Origin: JBBROS01 sp963752225
Lineage (GTDB): Bacteria > Pseudomonadota > Alphaproteobacteria > Acetobacterales > Acetobacteraceae
Length of the DNA: 64,000 nt
Reading direction: 5' to 3'
Assembly (NCBI GenBank): GCA_963752225.1
Contig: CAVVXS010000009.1
Location: 62,001 to 126,000, forward strand
Below, in pieces: positions 1 through 7,745 of the stretch (its first letter is position 1; each line of letters starts with the position of its first letter). The notes beneath the pieces were generated by a model. That model was not told where the DNA came from. It ran no database searches and saw only the letters and a list, made by a program, of their open reading frames with translations. The position numbers and the translations under genes are program-made.

Positions 1-306
1 GGCGTCGCGGTGGACGCCAACATCCTGATCAACGAGCGCATCCGCGAGGAGGTGCGCAACGGCCGCACGCCGCTGAACGCGCTCGAAACCGGCTACCGCC
101 GCGCCTTCGGCACCATCATCGACAGCAACGCGACCGCGTTCCTGGCGCATGTGATGCTGTTCATCTTCGGCTCCGGCCCGGTGCGCGGCTTCGCCGTCAC
201 CATCACCGTCGGCATCGTCACGACGCTGTTCACCGCGACGGTGGTGGCGCGGCTGCTGACGGTGCGGTGGTACGTGAGCACCAAACCTCAGCTGTTGCCG
301 GTATAA
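1..306 (+). CDS. secD: Protein translocase subunit SecD, C-terminal part (cut by window start)
   Basis: The reading frame is open from base 1 (GVAVDANILINERIREE...) to a TAA at 304-306, so this is the last ~101 residues of a gene beginning upstream. The conserved D-A-N at the start of a transmembrane segment, the ERIREE segment and two further hydrophobic helices match the C-terminal RND-type membrane domain of SecD. SecD works with SecF in the inner membrane to pull secreted proteins through SecYEG using the proton-motive force. secF follows after 5 nt, which is the normal secDF operon. The GTG at 10 is internal and not a start. Confidence 0.93.
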   Translation, partial: GVAVDANILINERIREEVRNGRTPLNALETGYRRAFGTIIDSNATAFLAHVMLFIFGSGPVRGFAVTITVGIVTTLFTATVVARLLTVRWYVSTKPQLLPV

Positions 307-311
307 CGCCC

Positions 312-1265
312 ATGTTCATCCGCCCGTTGCTCCGGCTGGTTCCGGACGACACCAAGATCCAGTTCATGCGCGGCCGCTTTCTGGGCCTCGCCACCTCGGC
401 CATCCTGTCGACCGCTTCGGTGATCCTGTTCTTCTACCCGGGCCTGCATCTCGGCATCGACTTCCGCGGCGGCATCGTGATGGAGGTCCGCACCCAGGGA
501 CCGGCCGACTTCACCAAACTCCGCGCCGGCTTGGCCGCCGCACGCGCGCCGGAAGCCGGGCTGCAGCGGTTCGGGGCGGAGGACCAGGCGCTGATCCGGC
601 TCGACCCGCAAGGGAGCGAGACGGCGACGCAGGACACGGTGACCCGGGTCCGCTCGGCGCTGGAGCAGGCGTCGCCCGGCTTGCGCGTGGTGCGCACCGA
701 CGCGGTCGGCGCCTCGGTCTCGTCCGAGCTGTTCCAGAACGGCATGCTGGCCCTCGGCATCAGCCTGCTGATGATCCTGGTCTACATCTGGTTCCGCTTC
801 GAATGGCAGTTCGCGGTCGGAGCCGTGGTGACGCTGCTGCTGGACGTCACCAAGGCGATCGGCTTCCTGGTGGTGACGCGGATCGAGTTCGATCTGGTGA
901 TGGTCGCAGCCATCCTGACGGTGATCGGCTACTCCACCAACGACAAGGTCGTGGTGTATGACCGCATGCGCGAGAACCTGCGCAAATACAAGACAATGCC
1001 GCTGCGGCAGTTGATCGACCTCAGCATCAACGAGACGCTGAACCGCACGCTCGGCACCTCGATGACGGTGTTCCTGGCGACCTTGCCGCTGGCGTTGTTC
1101 GGCGGCGCGTCGCTGTCGGGGTTCGCGCTGATGATGCTGTTCGGCATCGTCGTCGGCACCAGCAGCAGCATCTTCATCGCCGCGCCCATCCTGCTGCTGC
1201 TGGGCGAGAACAAGCTGCGGCGCGACGCCCAGGCACCGGCGCCGGCGGGGGCGAAGAAGGCGTAA
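312..1265 (+). CDS. secF: Protein translocase subunit SecF
   Basis: 317 residues, the usual length for SecF. A first transmembrane segment (about residues 19-38) is followed by the periplasmic signature GIDFRGGIVMEV, then by a five-helix RND-like block containing VIGYSTNDKVVVYDRMREN and the SINETLNRT loop, both diagnostic of SecF. I chose ATG 312, just after the secD stop. An earlier in-frame start at 267 lies inside secD and is unlikely. The tail is Ala/Pro-rich (PAPAGAKKA). It forms the SecDF complex with the upstream product. Confidence 0.96.
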   Translation: MFIRPLLRLVPDDTKIQFMRGRFLGLATSAILSTASVILFFYPGLHLGIDFRGGIVMEVRTQGPADFTKLRAGLAAARAPEAGLQRFGAEDQALIRLDPQGSETATQDTVTRVRSALEQASPGLRVVRTDAVGASVSSELFQNGMLALGISLLMILVYIWFRFEWQFAVGAVVTLLLDVTKAIGFLVVTRIEFDLVMVAAILTVIGYSTNDKVVVYDRMRENLRKYKTMPLRQLIDLSINETLNRTLGTSMTVFLATLPLALFGGASLSGFALMMLFGIVVGTSSSIFIAAPILLLLGENKLRRDAQAPAPAGAKKA

Positions 1266-1277
1266 TCCGGTTCAGGC

Positions 1278-1299
1278 GGCCGAGCGGGGTCGCTCGGCC
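1278..1299. terminator. Hairpin between convergent secF and lipoprotein gene
   Basis: A perfect 8-bp stem (GGCCGAGC at 1278-1285, GCTCGGCC at 1292-1299) with a 6-nt loop sits 12 nt after the secF stop and 9 nt past the stop of the minus-strand lipoprotein gene. No T-run follows on either strand, so intrinsic termination is only plausible. It may instead act as an mRNA 3' end stabiliser. Confidence 0.45.
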
Positions 1300-1308
1300 T
1301 GCCCCGGT

Positions 1309-1905
1309 TCAGTTGTGCCGCGCGCGCCTCGAGCCCACGCCCGGATGGTCGGCTTCGGCCACGATGCAGGCCGACTCGTCGCCGGCGCTGCAAGCACCCT
1401 GGAGGAAGGCCAGCCTGGTGCGTGATCCGGCCGGCTGCGCCATCGCCCGCGTGGTCATCAGCGAGCGGGCTGCAATCGAGCCCAGGCTGGGACCGGCCCC
1501 CTCGGACCGGCCGGAAATGGTGGCGGCGGGATCTGGCGTCATGGCGACGTCGACCGAGTGCGGGTAATCGAAGTTTGCTCCGGTCGACGCGTCCACGGCG
1601 ACGCCGACCAAGCCACCGATCAGGATGTTGCCGAAGGTCCAGCCGTTGAACGACGACGAGGCCGACGTCGTCGCCGTCTTGTAGCCGGGCTTGCTGCATG
1701 TCACGACGAGCGAATTGATGCTCTTGCTGACCGGCACGATGCTCGGTGTGGCGGCAATCGAGTTCAACGTGCTTCCACCGCGGTCCACCGAGCATGACGC
1801 GCCCTGGGGCGTCGAGTTCACCGCGACCGTCTGACTGGTTCCGTTGACGATCGTGGCGCAGCCGGACAGCAGCACCGCAGCAAGGCACACAAACAATCTC
1901 GCCAA
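1309..1905 (-). CDS. Lipoprotein of unknown function
   Basis: 198 residues. The N-terminus (MARLFVCLAAVLLSGC) is a signal peptide with a lipobox (L-S-G-C), so the mature protein should start at Cys16 and be lipid-anchored. CATIVNGTSQTV is a recurrent start among small proteobacterial lipoproteins that carry a PEGA-like beta domain; the TPQGASCSVDRGG segment fits that. A glycine-rich hydrophobic stretch (FGNILIGGLVGVAVDASTG) lies near residue 95. The start is TTG at 1905, chosen because AGGAGG sits 5 nt upstream. The C-terminus is low in recognisable features. Function not known. Confidence 0.7.
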   Translation of the reverse strand: MARLFVCLAAVLLSGCATIVNGTSQTVAVNSTPQGASCSVDRGGSTLNSIAATPSIVPVSKSINSLVVTCSKPGYKTATTSASSSFNGWTFGNILIGGLVGVAVDASTGANFDYPHSVDVAMTPDPAATISGRSEGAGPSLGSIAARSLMTTRAMAQPAGSRTRLAFLQGACSAGDESACIVAEADHPGVGSRRARHN

Positions 1906-1986
1906 GACTTCCTCCTGTGAAGTCCCGGCAAGCTATGGTCGTGCGCGCGGCCAATCTAGTCGTTTTATGTAAGCAACGGTCGTGCT
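1906..1986. other. Gap between iron-ADH gene and lipoprotein gene
   Basis: About 80 nt of lower GC between two minus-strand genes. It contains the strong Shine-Dalgarno AGGAGG of the lipoprotein gene at its left edge. No hairpin or promoter consensus is clear to me. Confidence 0.4.
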
Positions 1987-3174
1987 CTAACCCCGGTTGC
2001 CCGACCAGACCACCTGATACAGCGCGACGATCTCGTCCGCGTTCGGCACTCGCGGGTTGTTGGCGGGGCTGCCGGACGCCAGCGCCTGCTCGGCCATCAA
2101 CGGCAGCTTCGCGTCCCACGCCGCCTTGTCGATGCCGAAGCCACCCGGCGTCGGCACGCCGAGGTCGCGGTTCAACGCCACCAGCCCCTCGGCCAGCTTC
2201 TCCGCCGCGGCCGCGTCCGGGTCGTCCGAAGCGGCAAAGCCGATCGTGCGCGACGCTTCGGCATAGCGCGCCTCGGCCGCTTCCAAGCCGAACCGGGTGA
2301 TCGCCGGCAGCAGCATCGCGTTCGATAGCCCATGCGGCACGTGGAAATGCGCGCCGATCGGCCGCGACATGCCGTGCACCAGCGCCACAGACGCGTTGGT
2401 GAAGGCGATGCCGGCCAGCATGGCGCCCAGCATCATGGCTTCCCGCGCCGCCCGATTGTCCGGCTCCGCATAGGCGGTGCGCAGGTTCAGGCCGATCAGC
2501 CGCATCGCCGCCAGGGCCTGCGTGTCGGAATAAGGGTTGGCCCGGCGCGACACGTAGGCCTCCAGCGCATGCGTGAGGCTGTCGACGCCGGTGTCGGCGG
2601 TGATCCGCTTCGGGACGGTGAAGGTCAGCTCGAAATCGACGATGGCGGCCAGCGGCAACGCGCCCATCCCGGCGATCAGCATCTTCTCACCGCGCTCGGT
2701 GTCGGTGATGACGGTGAACCGGGTGGCCTCGCTACCCGTGCCCGCAGTGGTCGGGATGGCGATCACCGGCAACCGGGCGTGGTCGGCGGCGAACGGGACC
2801 TTGAAGTCGCGCATTTGGGCGGCGGGGTTCTTGCTGCGTCCTTCGGCAAGGATCGCCATCGCCTTCGCGGTGTCGATCGGCGACCCACCGCCGAAGCCGA
2901 CGAGACAGTCGTAGCACCCGCCAGCCAGCGTCGCGACGCCCGCCTCGATGATGCTGTCGGTCGGCTCCGGCACGGTGTCGCTGAAGACACCCGGCCGCAG
3001 CCCGGCCGCTTCGAGCGGCTCGAGGCAGCGGCGCACCAGCCCGGACGTGACCATATACGGGTCGGTCACCACCAGCGGCCGCGTCAGGCCCAACGCCGCC
3101 AGCACCTCGGCCACTTGCGCCACCGCGCCGCCGCCGACCCGCATGATGCGCGGCGAAACCAGCGGCGCGATCAT
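1987..3174 (-). CDS. Iron-containing alcohol dehydrogenase (maleylacetate reductase/lactaldehyde reductase family)
   Basis: 395 residues, typical of group III Fe-dependent alcohol dehydrogenases. The NAD-binding GGGSPIDTAKA motif is near residue 95, and metal ligands are visible as D and H in DTGVDSLTHALEAY and two His in VHGMSRPIGAHFHVPHG. It should oxidise or reduce a small alcohol/aldehyde or maleylacetate-like substrate in the cytosol; the substrate cannot be told. ATG 3174 overlaps the stop of the upstream ABC ATPase by 4 nt, so the two are translationally coupled. A much longer frame extending to 4560 is an artefact running antisense-like through the ABC genes. Confidence 0.9.
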   Translation of the reverse strand: MIAPLVSPRIMRVGGGAVAQVAEVLAALGLTRPLVVTDPYMVTSGLVRRCLEPLEAAGLRPGVFSDTVPEPTDSIIEAGVATLAGGCYDCLVGFGGGSPIDTAKAMAILAEGRSKNPAAQMRDFKVPFAADHARLPVIAIPTTAGTGSEATRFTVITDTERGEKMLIAGMGALPLAAIVDFELTFTVPKRITADTGVDSLTHALEAYVSRRANPYSDTQALAAMRLIGLNLRTAYAEPDNRAAREAMMLGAMLAGIAFTNASVALVHGMSRPIGAHFHVPHGLSNAMLLPAITRFGLEAAEARYAEASRTIGFAASDDPDAAAAEKLAEGLVALNRDLGVPTPGGFGIDKAAWDAKLPLMAEQALASGSPANNPRVPNADEIVALYQVVWSGNRG

Positions 3175-4256
3175 GGGGCAGCCACGGCGGCGCCTGCCGC
3201 TCGACGCTCGGCATAAAGCGCGAGGCGTTGCGCGGCCTTGGGCGGCGCGTCGTGCACCTCCGCCAGATTGGCGGCGTCCGGCAGTTCCTCGGCGCGGTGG
3301 CAGGCGGACAAGTGGGCGGCTTCGATCGGGCGCAAGGCAGGATCCTCGGTGCGGCAACGGTCGATCACGAACGGGCAGCGGGTGTGGAAGCGGCAGCCGG
3401 GCGGGATATTGGCCGGGCTCGGCACATCGCCGCCGGGCACCTGGCGGGCCAGTCGCCGATGCGGATCGGGGCGCGGAATCGCCGACAGCAGCACGCGGGT
3501 ATAGGGGTGGCGCGGGTTGGCGAACACCTGTGCCTTGGGCCCGATCTCGACGATGCGGCCCAGGTACATGACCGCGACCCGGTCGGCGACGTGCTTCACC
3601 ACCGCGAGGTCGTGCGCGATGAACAAATAGGATAGGCCGAGCCGCCCCTGCAGGTCCTTCAGCAGGTTCACCACCTGCGCCTGGATGCTGACGTCGAGCG
3701 CCGAGACCGGCTCGTCCAGCACGATCAGCGCCGGCTCCACCGCCAACGCCCGGGCAATGCCGATCCGCTGCCGCTGGCCGCCGGAGAACTCGTGCGGGTA
3801 GCGCGCGCCCTGATAGGGTTGCAGGCCGACCAACTGCAGCAGCTCGGCGACCCGGGCGCGCCGGGCGGCAGCGTTGCCGATCTCGTGCACCACCAGCGGC
3901 TCCTCGAGGATCTGGCCGACGGTCATGCGCGGATTGAGGGAGGCGAACGGGTCCTGGAACACGATCTGCATCCGCCGCCGCAGCTTTCTGAGCGGCGCGC
4001 CACCGAGCGTGGTGATATCCTGGCCCTCGAACCACACCGTGCCGGCCGACGGCTCGATGAGCCGCAGCACCAGGCGCGCGGTCGTGCTCTTGCCGCAGCC
4101 GCTTTCGCCGACCAACGCCAGCGTTTCGCCGCGGCCCAGCTTGAAGCCGAGCCCGTCCACCGCCCGCACCGTGCCGACGGTCCGCGACATCACCAGGCCG
4201 CGGGTCATGGGGTAGTGCTTGGCCAGGCCGTCCACCTCCATCAGCGGCCCACTCAC
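3171..4256 (-). CDS. Oligopeptide/dipeptide-type ABC transporter ATP-binding protein (OppF/DppF-like)
   Basis: 361 residues. Walker A GESGCGKST, signature SGGQRQRIGIARALA, Walker B LIVLDEPVSALD, and the C-terminal oligo_HPY extension with PPGCRFHTRCPF and paired Cys, which marks the peptide/nickel/opine ABC subfamily. It should pair with the upstream OppD-like ATPase to drive uptake of a peptide or similar solute. The start chosen is GTG 4256, whose GTGA overlaps the upstream stop by 4 nt; an ATG 15 nt further in is the alternative. No permease or binding-protein gene is in this operon within the window. Confidence 0.92.
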   Translation of the reverse strand: MSGPLMEVDGLAKHYPMTRGLVMSRTVGTVRAVDGLGFKLGRGETLALVGESGCGKSTTARLVLRLIEPSAGTVWFEGQDITTLGGAPLRKLRRRMQIVFQDPFASLNPRMTVGQILEEPLVVHEIGNAAARRARVAELLQLVGLQPYQGARYPHEFSGGQRQRIGIARALAVEPALIVLDEPVSALDVSIQAQVVNLLKDLQGRLGLSYLFIAHDLAVVKHVADRVAVMYLGRIVEIGPKAQVFANPRHPYTRVLLSAIPRPDPHRRLARQVPGGDVPSPANIPPGCRFHTRCPFVIDRCRTEDPALRPIEAAHLSACHRAEELPDAANLAEVHDAPPKAAQRLALYAERRAAGAAVAAP

Positions 4257-5251
4257 GCCGCCAGCTCCTCGACCGGGGCGCGGATGCAAGCGGCGCGGTG
4301 GTCCTCCCCGCCATCGCGTGCGAGTTGCCGCAGCGGCGGGTCGACCTTCTTGCAGGCGTCGGCGGCGAACACGCAGCGCGGGTGGAAGCGGCAGCCATCG
4401 GGCAAGGCGAACGGCGCCGGCACGGTGCCCTCGATCGCCAGCAGCCGCTCCCGATTCTCTTCGATCTTGGGAATGCTGCCGAGCAGGCCGAGCGTGTAGG
4501 GGTGCTGCGGGTCGTCGAAGATCGCCGTCCCGCCGGTCCGCTCCACCACCCGGCCCGCATACATGACCGCGACCTCGTCGGCCATCTCGGCGACCACGCC
4601 GAGGTCGTGGGTGATCAGCACAATCGCCATGCCGGATTGCTGCTGCAGATCGCGCAGGAGGTCGAGGATCTGCGCCTGCACCGTGACGTCGAGCGCCGTG
4701 GTCGGCTCGTCGGCAATCAGCAGCTCGGGATCGCAGGACAGCGCCATCGCGATCATCACCCGCTGCCGCATGCCGCCGCTCATCTGGTGCGGGTAGTCCT
4801 CGAATCGCCGGGCCGCGGAGGGGATGCGGACGCGATCGAGGGCGGCGATCGCCCGGGCTTTCAGCTCGGCCTTCGACGCACGCCGATCATGGGCGCGCAT
4901 CGCCTCGGTGATCTGGTCGCCGACGGTGAAAACCGGGTTCAGGCTGGTCATCGGCTCCTGGAAGATCATCGCGATCCGGCTGCCGCGGATGTCGCGCATC
5001 GCGGCGGGCGGCAAGGTCAGCAGGTCGCGGCCTTCGAACATGACCCGCCCTTGGGCGATGCGGCCCGGCGGCGGCACCAGGCGCATCACCGAAAGCGACA
5101 ACATCGACTTGCCGCAGCCGCTTTCGCCGACGATGCCGAGCGTCTTGCCCTTGTCGACGCTCAGGCTGACCCCGTCCACCGCCGCGACCTCGCCATTGGC
5201 GCCGGAGAAGACGGTGCGCAGATCCTCGATCTGCAGGAGTGGACTATTCAT
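4253..5251 (-). CDS. Oligopeptide/dipeptide-type ABC transporter ATP-binding protein (OppD/DppD-like)
   Basis: 332 residues. Walker A GESGCGKSM (canonical proteins often have SGSGKS), signature MSGGMRQRVMIAMALS, Walker B LLIADEPTTALD and a C-terminal oligo_HPY zone (DGCRFHPRCVF). It forms an ATPase heterodimer with the next gene. ATG 5251 overlaps the stop of the upstream PIN-domain gene by 4 nt (ATGA), which is unusual company for a transporter. The permeases normally found directly upstream are absent. Confidence 0.92.
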   Translation of the reverse strand: MNSPLLQIEDLRTVFSGANGEVAAVDGVSLSVDKGKTLGIVGESGCGKSMLSLSVMRLVPPPGRIAQGRVMFEGRDLLTLPPAAMRDIRGSRIAMIFQEPMTSLNPVFTVGDQITEAMRAHDRRASKAELKARAIAALDRVRIPSAARRFEDYPHQMSGGMRQRVMIAMALSCDPELLIADEPTTALDVTVQAQILDLLRDLQQQSGMAIVLITHDLGVVAEMADEVAVMYAGRVVERTGGTAIFDDPQHPYTLGLLGSIPKIEENRERLLAIEGTVPAPFALPDGCRFHPRCVFAADACKKVDPPLRQLARDGGEDHRAACIRAPVEELAA

Positions 5252-5670
5252 GGCTCAATGATTTCGATCAAAGACCCGAAGCGGCGGAAGTCGGCAGCGT
5301 TGAACGTCAAGAGGCGGGTTTCTCCATAAGCGAGCATCGTCGCCACGATATTGGCGTCGTGGACTTGCTTGCCGCCGAAGTCAGCGGATTGGCCGAGCAT
5401 CCTGAACTTGTCCCAAACAAGCTGGCCATCCTCCAATACTTTGAACAATCGCAAAAAGCTGGCGCCCGCCTGTACGGCCTCGGCAACCGGCACGGCCCGA
5501 GCCCATAGTTGCGGCCGGGTCATGACCGCAATGTACTCGCGGACGACTTGTCGACTGATTGCCACCCGTCCAGGGATCGTCAACTGAATGAGAGCCGTCT
5601 GCGCCCGCATGTTCTCCGGAGACGAAGTCGCCGTTGCGTGGACTAGAACGTTTGTGTCGACAAAACTCAC
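5248..5670 (-). CDS. PIN-domain toxin-like ribonuclease (VapC family)
   Basis: 140 residues. It begins MSFVDTNVLVHA, with the first catalytic Asp of the PIN fold at residue 5. Other acidic positions typical of the Mg2+-binding quartet are visible: the Glu in VVREYIAVM, the Asp in KQVHDANIVAT and the Asp near FNAADFRRFG at the C-terminus. VapC proteins cleave tRNA or rRNA and are held inactive by a cognate antitoxin. The gene overlaps its upstream partner by 4 nt (5667-5670), the usual toxin-antitoxin arrangement, and overlaps the downstream ABC ATPase by 4 nt as well. Confidence 0.85.
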   Translation of the reverse strand: MSFVDTNVLVHATATSSPENMRAQTALIQLTIPGRVAISRQVVREYIAVMTRPQLWARAVPVAEAVQAGASFLRLFKVLEDGQLVWDKFRMLGQSADFGGKQVHDANIVATMLAYGETRLLTFNAADFRRFGSLIEIIEP

Positions 5671-5888
5671 CTTCCGTCGTCACCATAGAGATCGGAGCGA
5701 CCAAGCCTCATCGTCTCCGGCCAAGGTCCGACGTCGAACGCAGGTAATACAAGTGAACCAATCGGCTTCGACTGGCTCACATCGTCCGTCACCTCGATTT
5801 TCGCCGTGTGCTCACCGACCGGGAGGCGCTCGGAGATCGATATGCTGCCATCGGCATGAACGAGAATGCGAGTCGTGATGACTGCCAT
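5667..5888 (-). CDS. Small antitoxin-like protein paired with PIN toxin
   Basis: 73 residues, immediately upstream of and overlapping the PIN toxin by 4 nt, which is the main evidence for an antitoxin role. The N-terminal half (ITTRILVHADGSISISERLP) looks like a short beta-hairpin domain and could be a degenerate AbrB/SpoVT-like swapped-hairpin, but I cannot assign the family. The C-terminal tail (WPETMRLGRSDLYGDDGR) is charged, as expected of a toxin-neutralising tail. It starts 33 nt after the aldolase stop, so it is probably expressed from the aldolase promoter unless it has its own. Confidence 0.65.
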   Translation of the reverse strand: MAVITTRILVHADGSISISERLPVGEHTAKIEVTDDVSQSKPIGSLVLPAFDVGPWPETMRLGRSDLYGDDGR

Positions 5889-5921
5889 ATCGCGCCTCGC
5901 CCCTCCCCAGCGTTGACGGGC

Positions 5922-6699
5922 TTACGAGCGGTAATCGGGCCGGTCGTTCTCGATCAGCCGCAAGCAGCTCTCCCACATGAAATCGTAGCGGGACGGGTCG
6001 CCGTCGCCCTCGAACTGCTGCGCGGTGTGCTCGCAGACTTCCTTCGACGGGATGATCAGCTCGCAACCGCCCGACAAGGCGGCGACCTGCGCCTGGCAGG
6101 CGCGCTCGAGGTAGTAGATGTTGCTGAACGCCTCTGGGATCGTCCGCCCAGCGCACAGCAGGCCGTGATTGGCAAGGATCATCGAGTTCATGCGTGCCGA
6201 GGTCGGCGACCAGCCGCTCGCGCTCGTCCAGTTCCAGCGCGATGCCCTCATAGCCGTGATAAGCCAGCTTGCCGTAGAATTTCAGCGCATGCTGACTGAT
6301 CGGCAGCAGGCCCTGCTTCTGCGCCGCCACCGCCATGCCCGCGGCGGTGTGGGTGTGGATCACGCAGGCCAAGTCCTCGCGCGCCATATGGATGGCAGAG
6401 TGGATGGTGAAGCCGGCGGCATTGACCCGGCGCGACGACTGGTTGCCGTCCTCGACGACGTTGCCGTTCACGTCAATCTTGACCAGGTCGGACGCCCGCA
6501 TCTCGTGGAACATGCGGCCATACTGGTTGATCAGGAAGTGGTGCTCCGGCCCCGGCACCCGGGCGCTGATGTGGGTGTAGATCAGGTCGGTCATGCGGTA
6601 ATGCGCGACCACACGATACAGCGCGGCAAGGTCGACGCGGACCTTCCATTCGGCCTCGGAAACGCCAGACAAGGCGGCGGGCGGTGTGGCGACGTTCAT
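5922..6699 (-). pseudogene. Class II aldolase/adducin-family protein, disrupted by a frameshift
   Basis: The N-terminal part from ATG 6699 (AGGAG 8 nt upstream) reads as a class II aldolase through LVADLGTH, including the zinc ligands of IHTHTAAGMAV and the segment FYGKLAYHGYEGIALE. At about 6189 the frame shifts: the continuation NSMILANHGLLCAGRTIPEAF, ending at 5922 (LIENDRPDYRS), is in another frame. One extra base restores the join LGTH-NSMILANHG exactly. Either the gene is broken or the assembly has a single-base error. Intact, it would be about 258 residues and act on a 3-oxo or phosphorylated sugar-like substrate. The third His ligand (ANHG) lies after the break. Confidence 0.85.
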
Positions 6700-6846
6700 G
6701 GCGGATCTCCTGCGATCGGGTGCGGCTGATGTTCGACCCGTCACCGGCGGGGGTCAAGCAAGCGACGTGCCTGCGGCGCCGAACAACGCAACGGTGTTCG
6801 GCCTCGCGGCGCGATTAAGGGAGACGGGGCCGGCTCCGCCGCGCGC

Positions 6847-7554
6847 TCAGGAGCGGACGCCGCTCAACTCCTCGATCCGCCAGGTGACGTCGGCCCGGCT
6901 TTCGCCGTTGGCGAGGTGCGTCACCACCTGCCGCTGCAGCGCGATGCCGGTGCGCGCGTCGATCCAGTGCAGCGTCTCGGCCTGCACGTTGGGCCGTCCG
7001 AACGCATCGTGCTTGACCATCCGCACCAGGATCGTGCGGCGCGGACCGGACCGCAGCATCAGCACGGGGTTGGCCACGTGCTCCGCCGTCACCCGGCCCC
7101 AAAGACCGGCGCGCGTATCCTCGAACGACGCCATCGCGCCGACCGGGCCGAGCAGGACGTCGCGCATCGCCGCCCGTTCCGCCGGCGTGCCGCCGCGATA
7201 GCGCCCCGAGCCCCAAAATCCCGCCAGATAGCGCCATTCCTTGCCGCGCCACGACACCACGCAGACTTCCGGATCGTCAGGGTCGGCGCCGAGGAAGCGG
7301 GCGGTCAGGCCGTCTCGCAGTTCTGCGGTGCCGCCCGCCTCGCAGGCCGGCATCGCTTGCAGCACCACCCCGCTGGCGGTCGGGATGGGGGCCGGCTCGG
7401 CGGCCGCATCCGCCGCCGCTTGCGCCCTGACCGCCGCCGCGTTCTGGCAGCCGGCCAGCACCAGCGCCACCGCCAAGCCAACCCCGAGGCGGCCGATCGC
7501 TCCTGCCGACGGACGGCCGAAGGGGCGGTAACCACGCTCAGGTAATTTCATCAT
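6847..7554 (-). CDS. Lipoprotein of unknown function
   Basis: 235 residues. A basic N-terminus and hydrophobic stretch lead into a lipobox (VLAGC, Cys about 36). An Ala/Pro-rich linker is followed by a compact domain with two Cys (MPACEAGG, PEVCVVSW). No family recognised. Start at ATG 7554, with an adjacent in-frame ATG at 7551; AAGGG lies upstream. The next gene on the plus strand diverges from it across ~190 nt that should hold promoters for both. Confidence 0.65.
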   Translation of the reverse strand: MMKLPERGYRPFGRPSAGAIGRLGVGLAVALVLAGCQNAAAVRAQAAADAAAEPAPIPTASGVVLQAMPACEAGGTAELRDGLTARFLGADPDDPEVCVVSWRGKEWRYLAGFWGSGRYRGGTPAERAAMRDVLLGPVGAMASFEDTRAGLWGRVTAEHVANPVLMLRSGPRRTILVRMVKHDAFGRPNVQAETLHWIDARTGIALQRQVVTHLANGESRADVTWRIEELSGVRS

Positions 7555-7745
7555 GTCGTGCCCTTACCATATGACAACGCTCCAGTAATAGACTTGACGA
7601 GGCGAGATTGGCGTCGCGAATCGGCCGGACGTTGCGCCGTCGCGAGTCGGATGGAGTGCGTCTCTCCCGCCGCCCGCCGCCCGAGTTGACCGGCGGGGCC
7701 GTTCGCCGCTCCATGGCGCCTGTCGGCAGGGTTCGAGAAGGGGCG

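Noticed and set aside
1987..4560. An 857-codon minus-strand frame covering the ADH and much of the ABC region
   Set aside because: Only the last 395 codons look like protein (iron ADH); the rest is a shadow frame of the two ABC ATPases with Arg/Ala-rich random composition.
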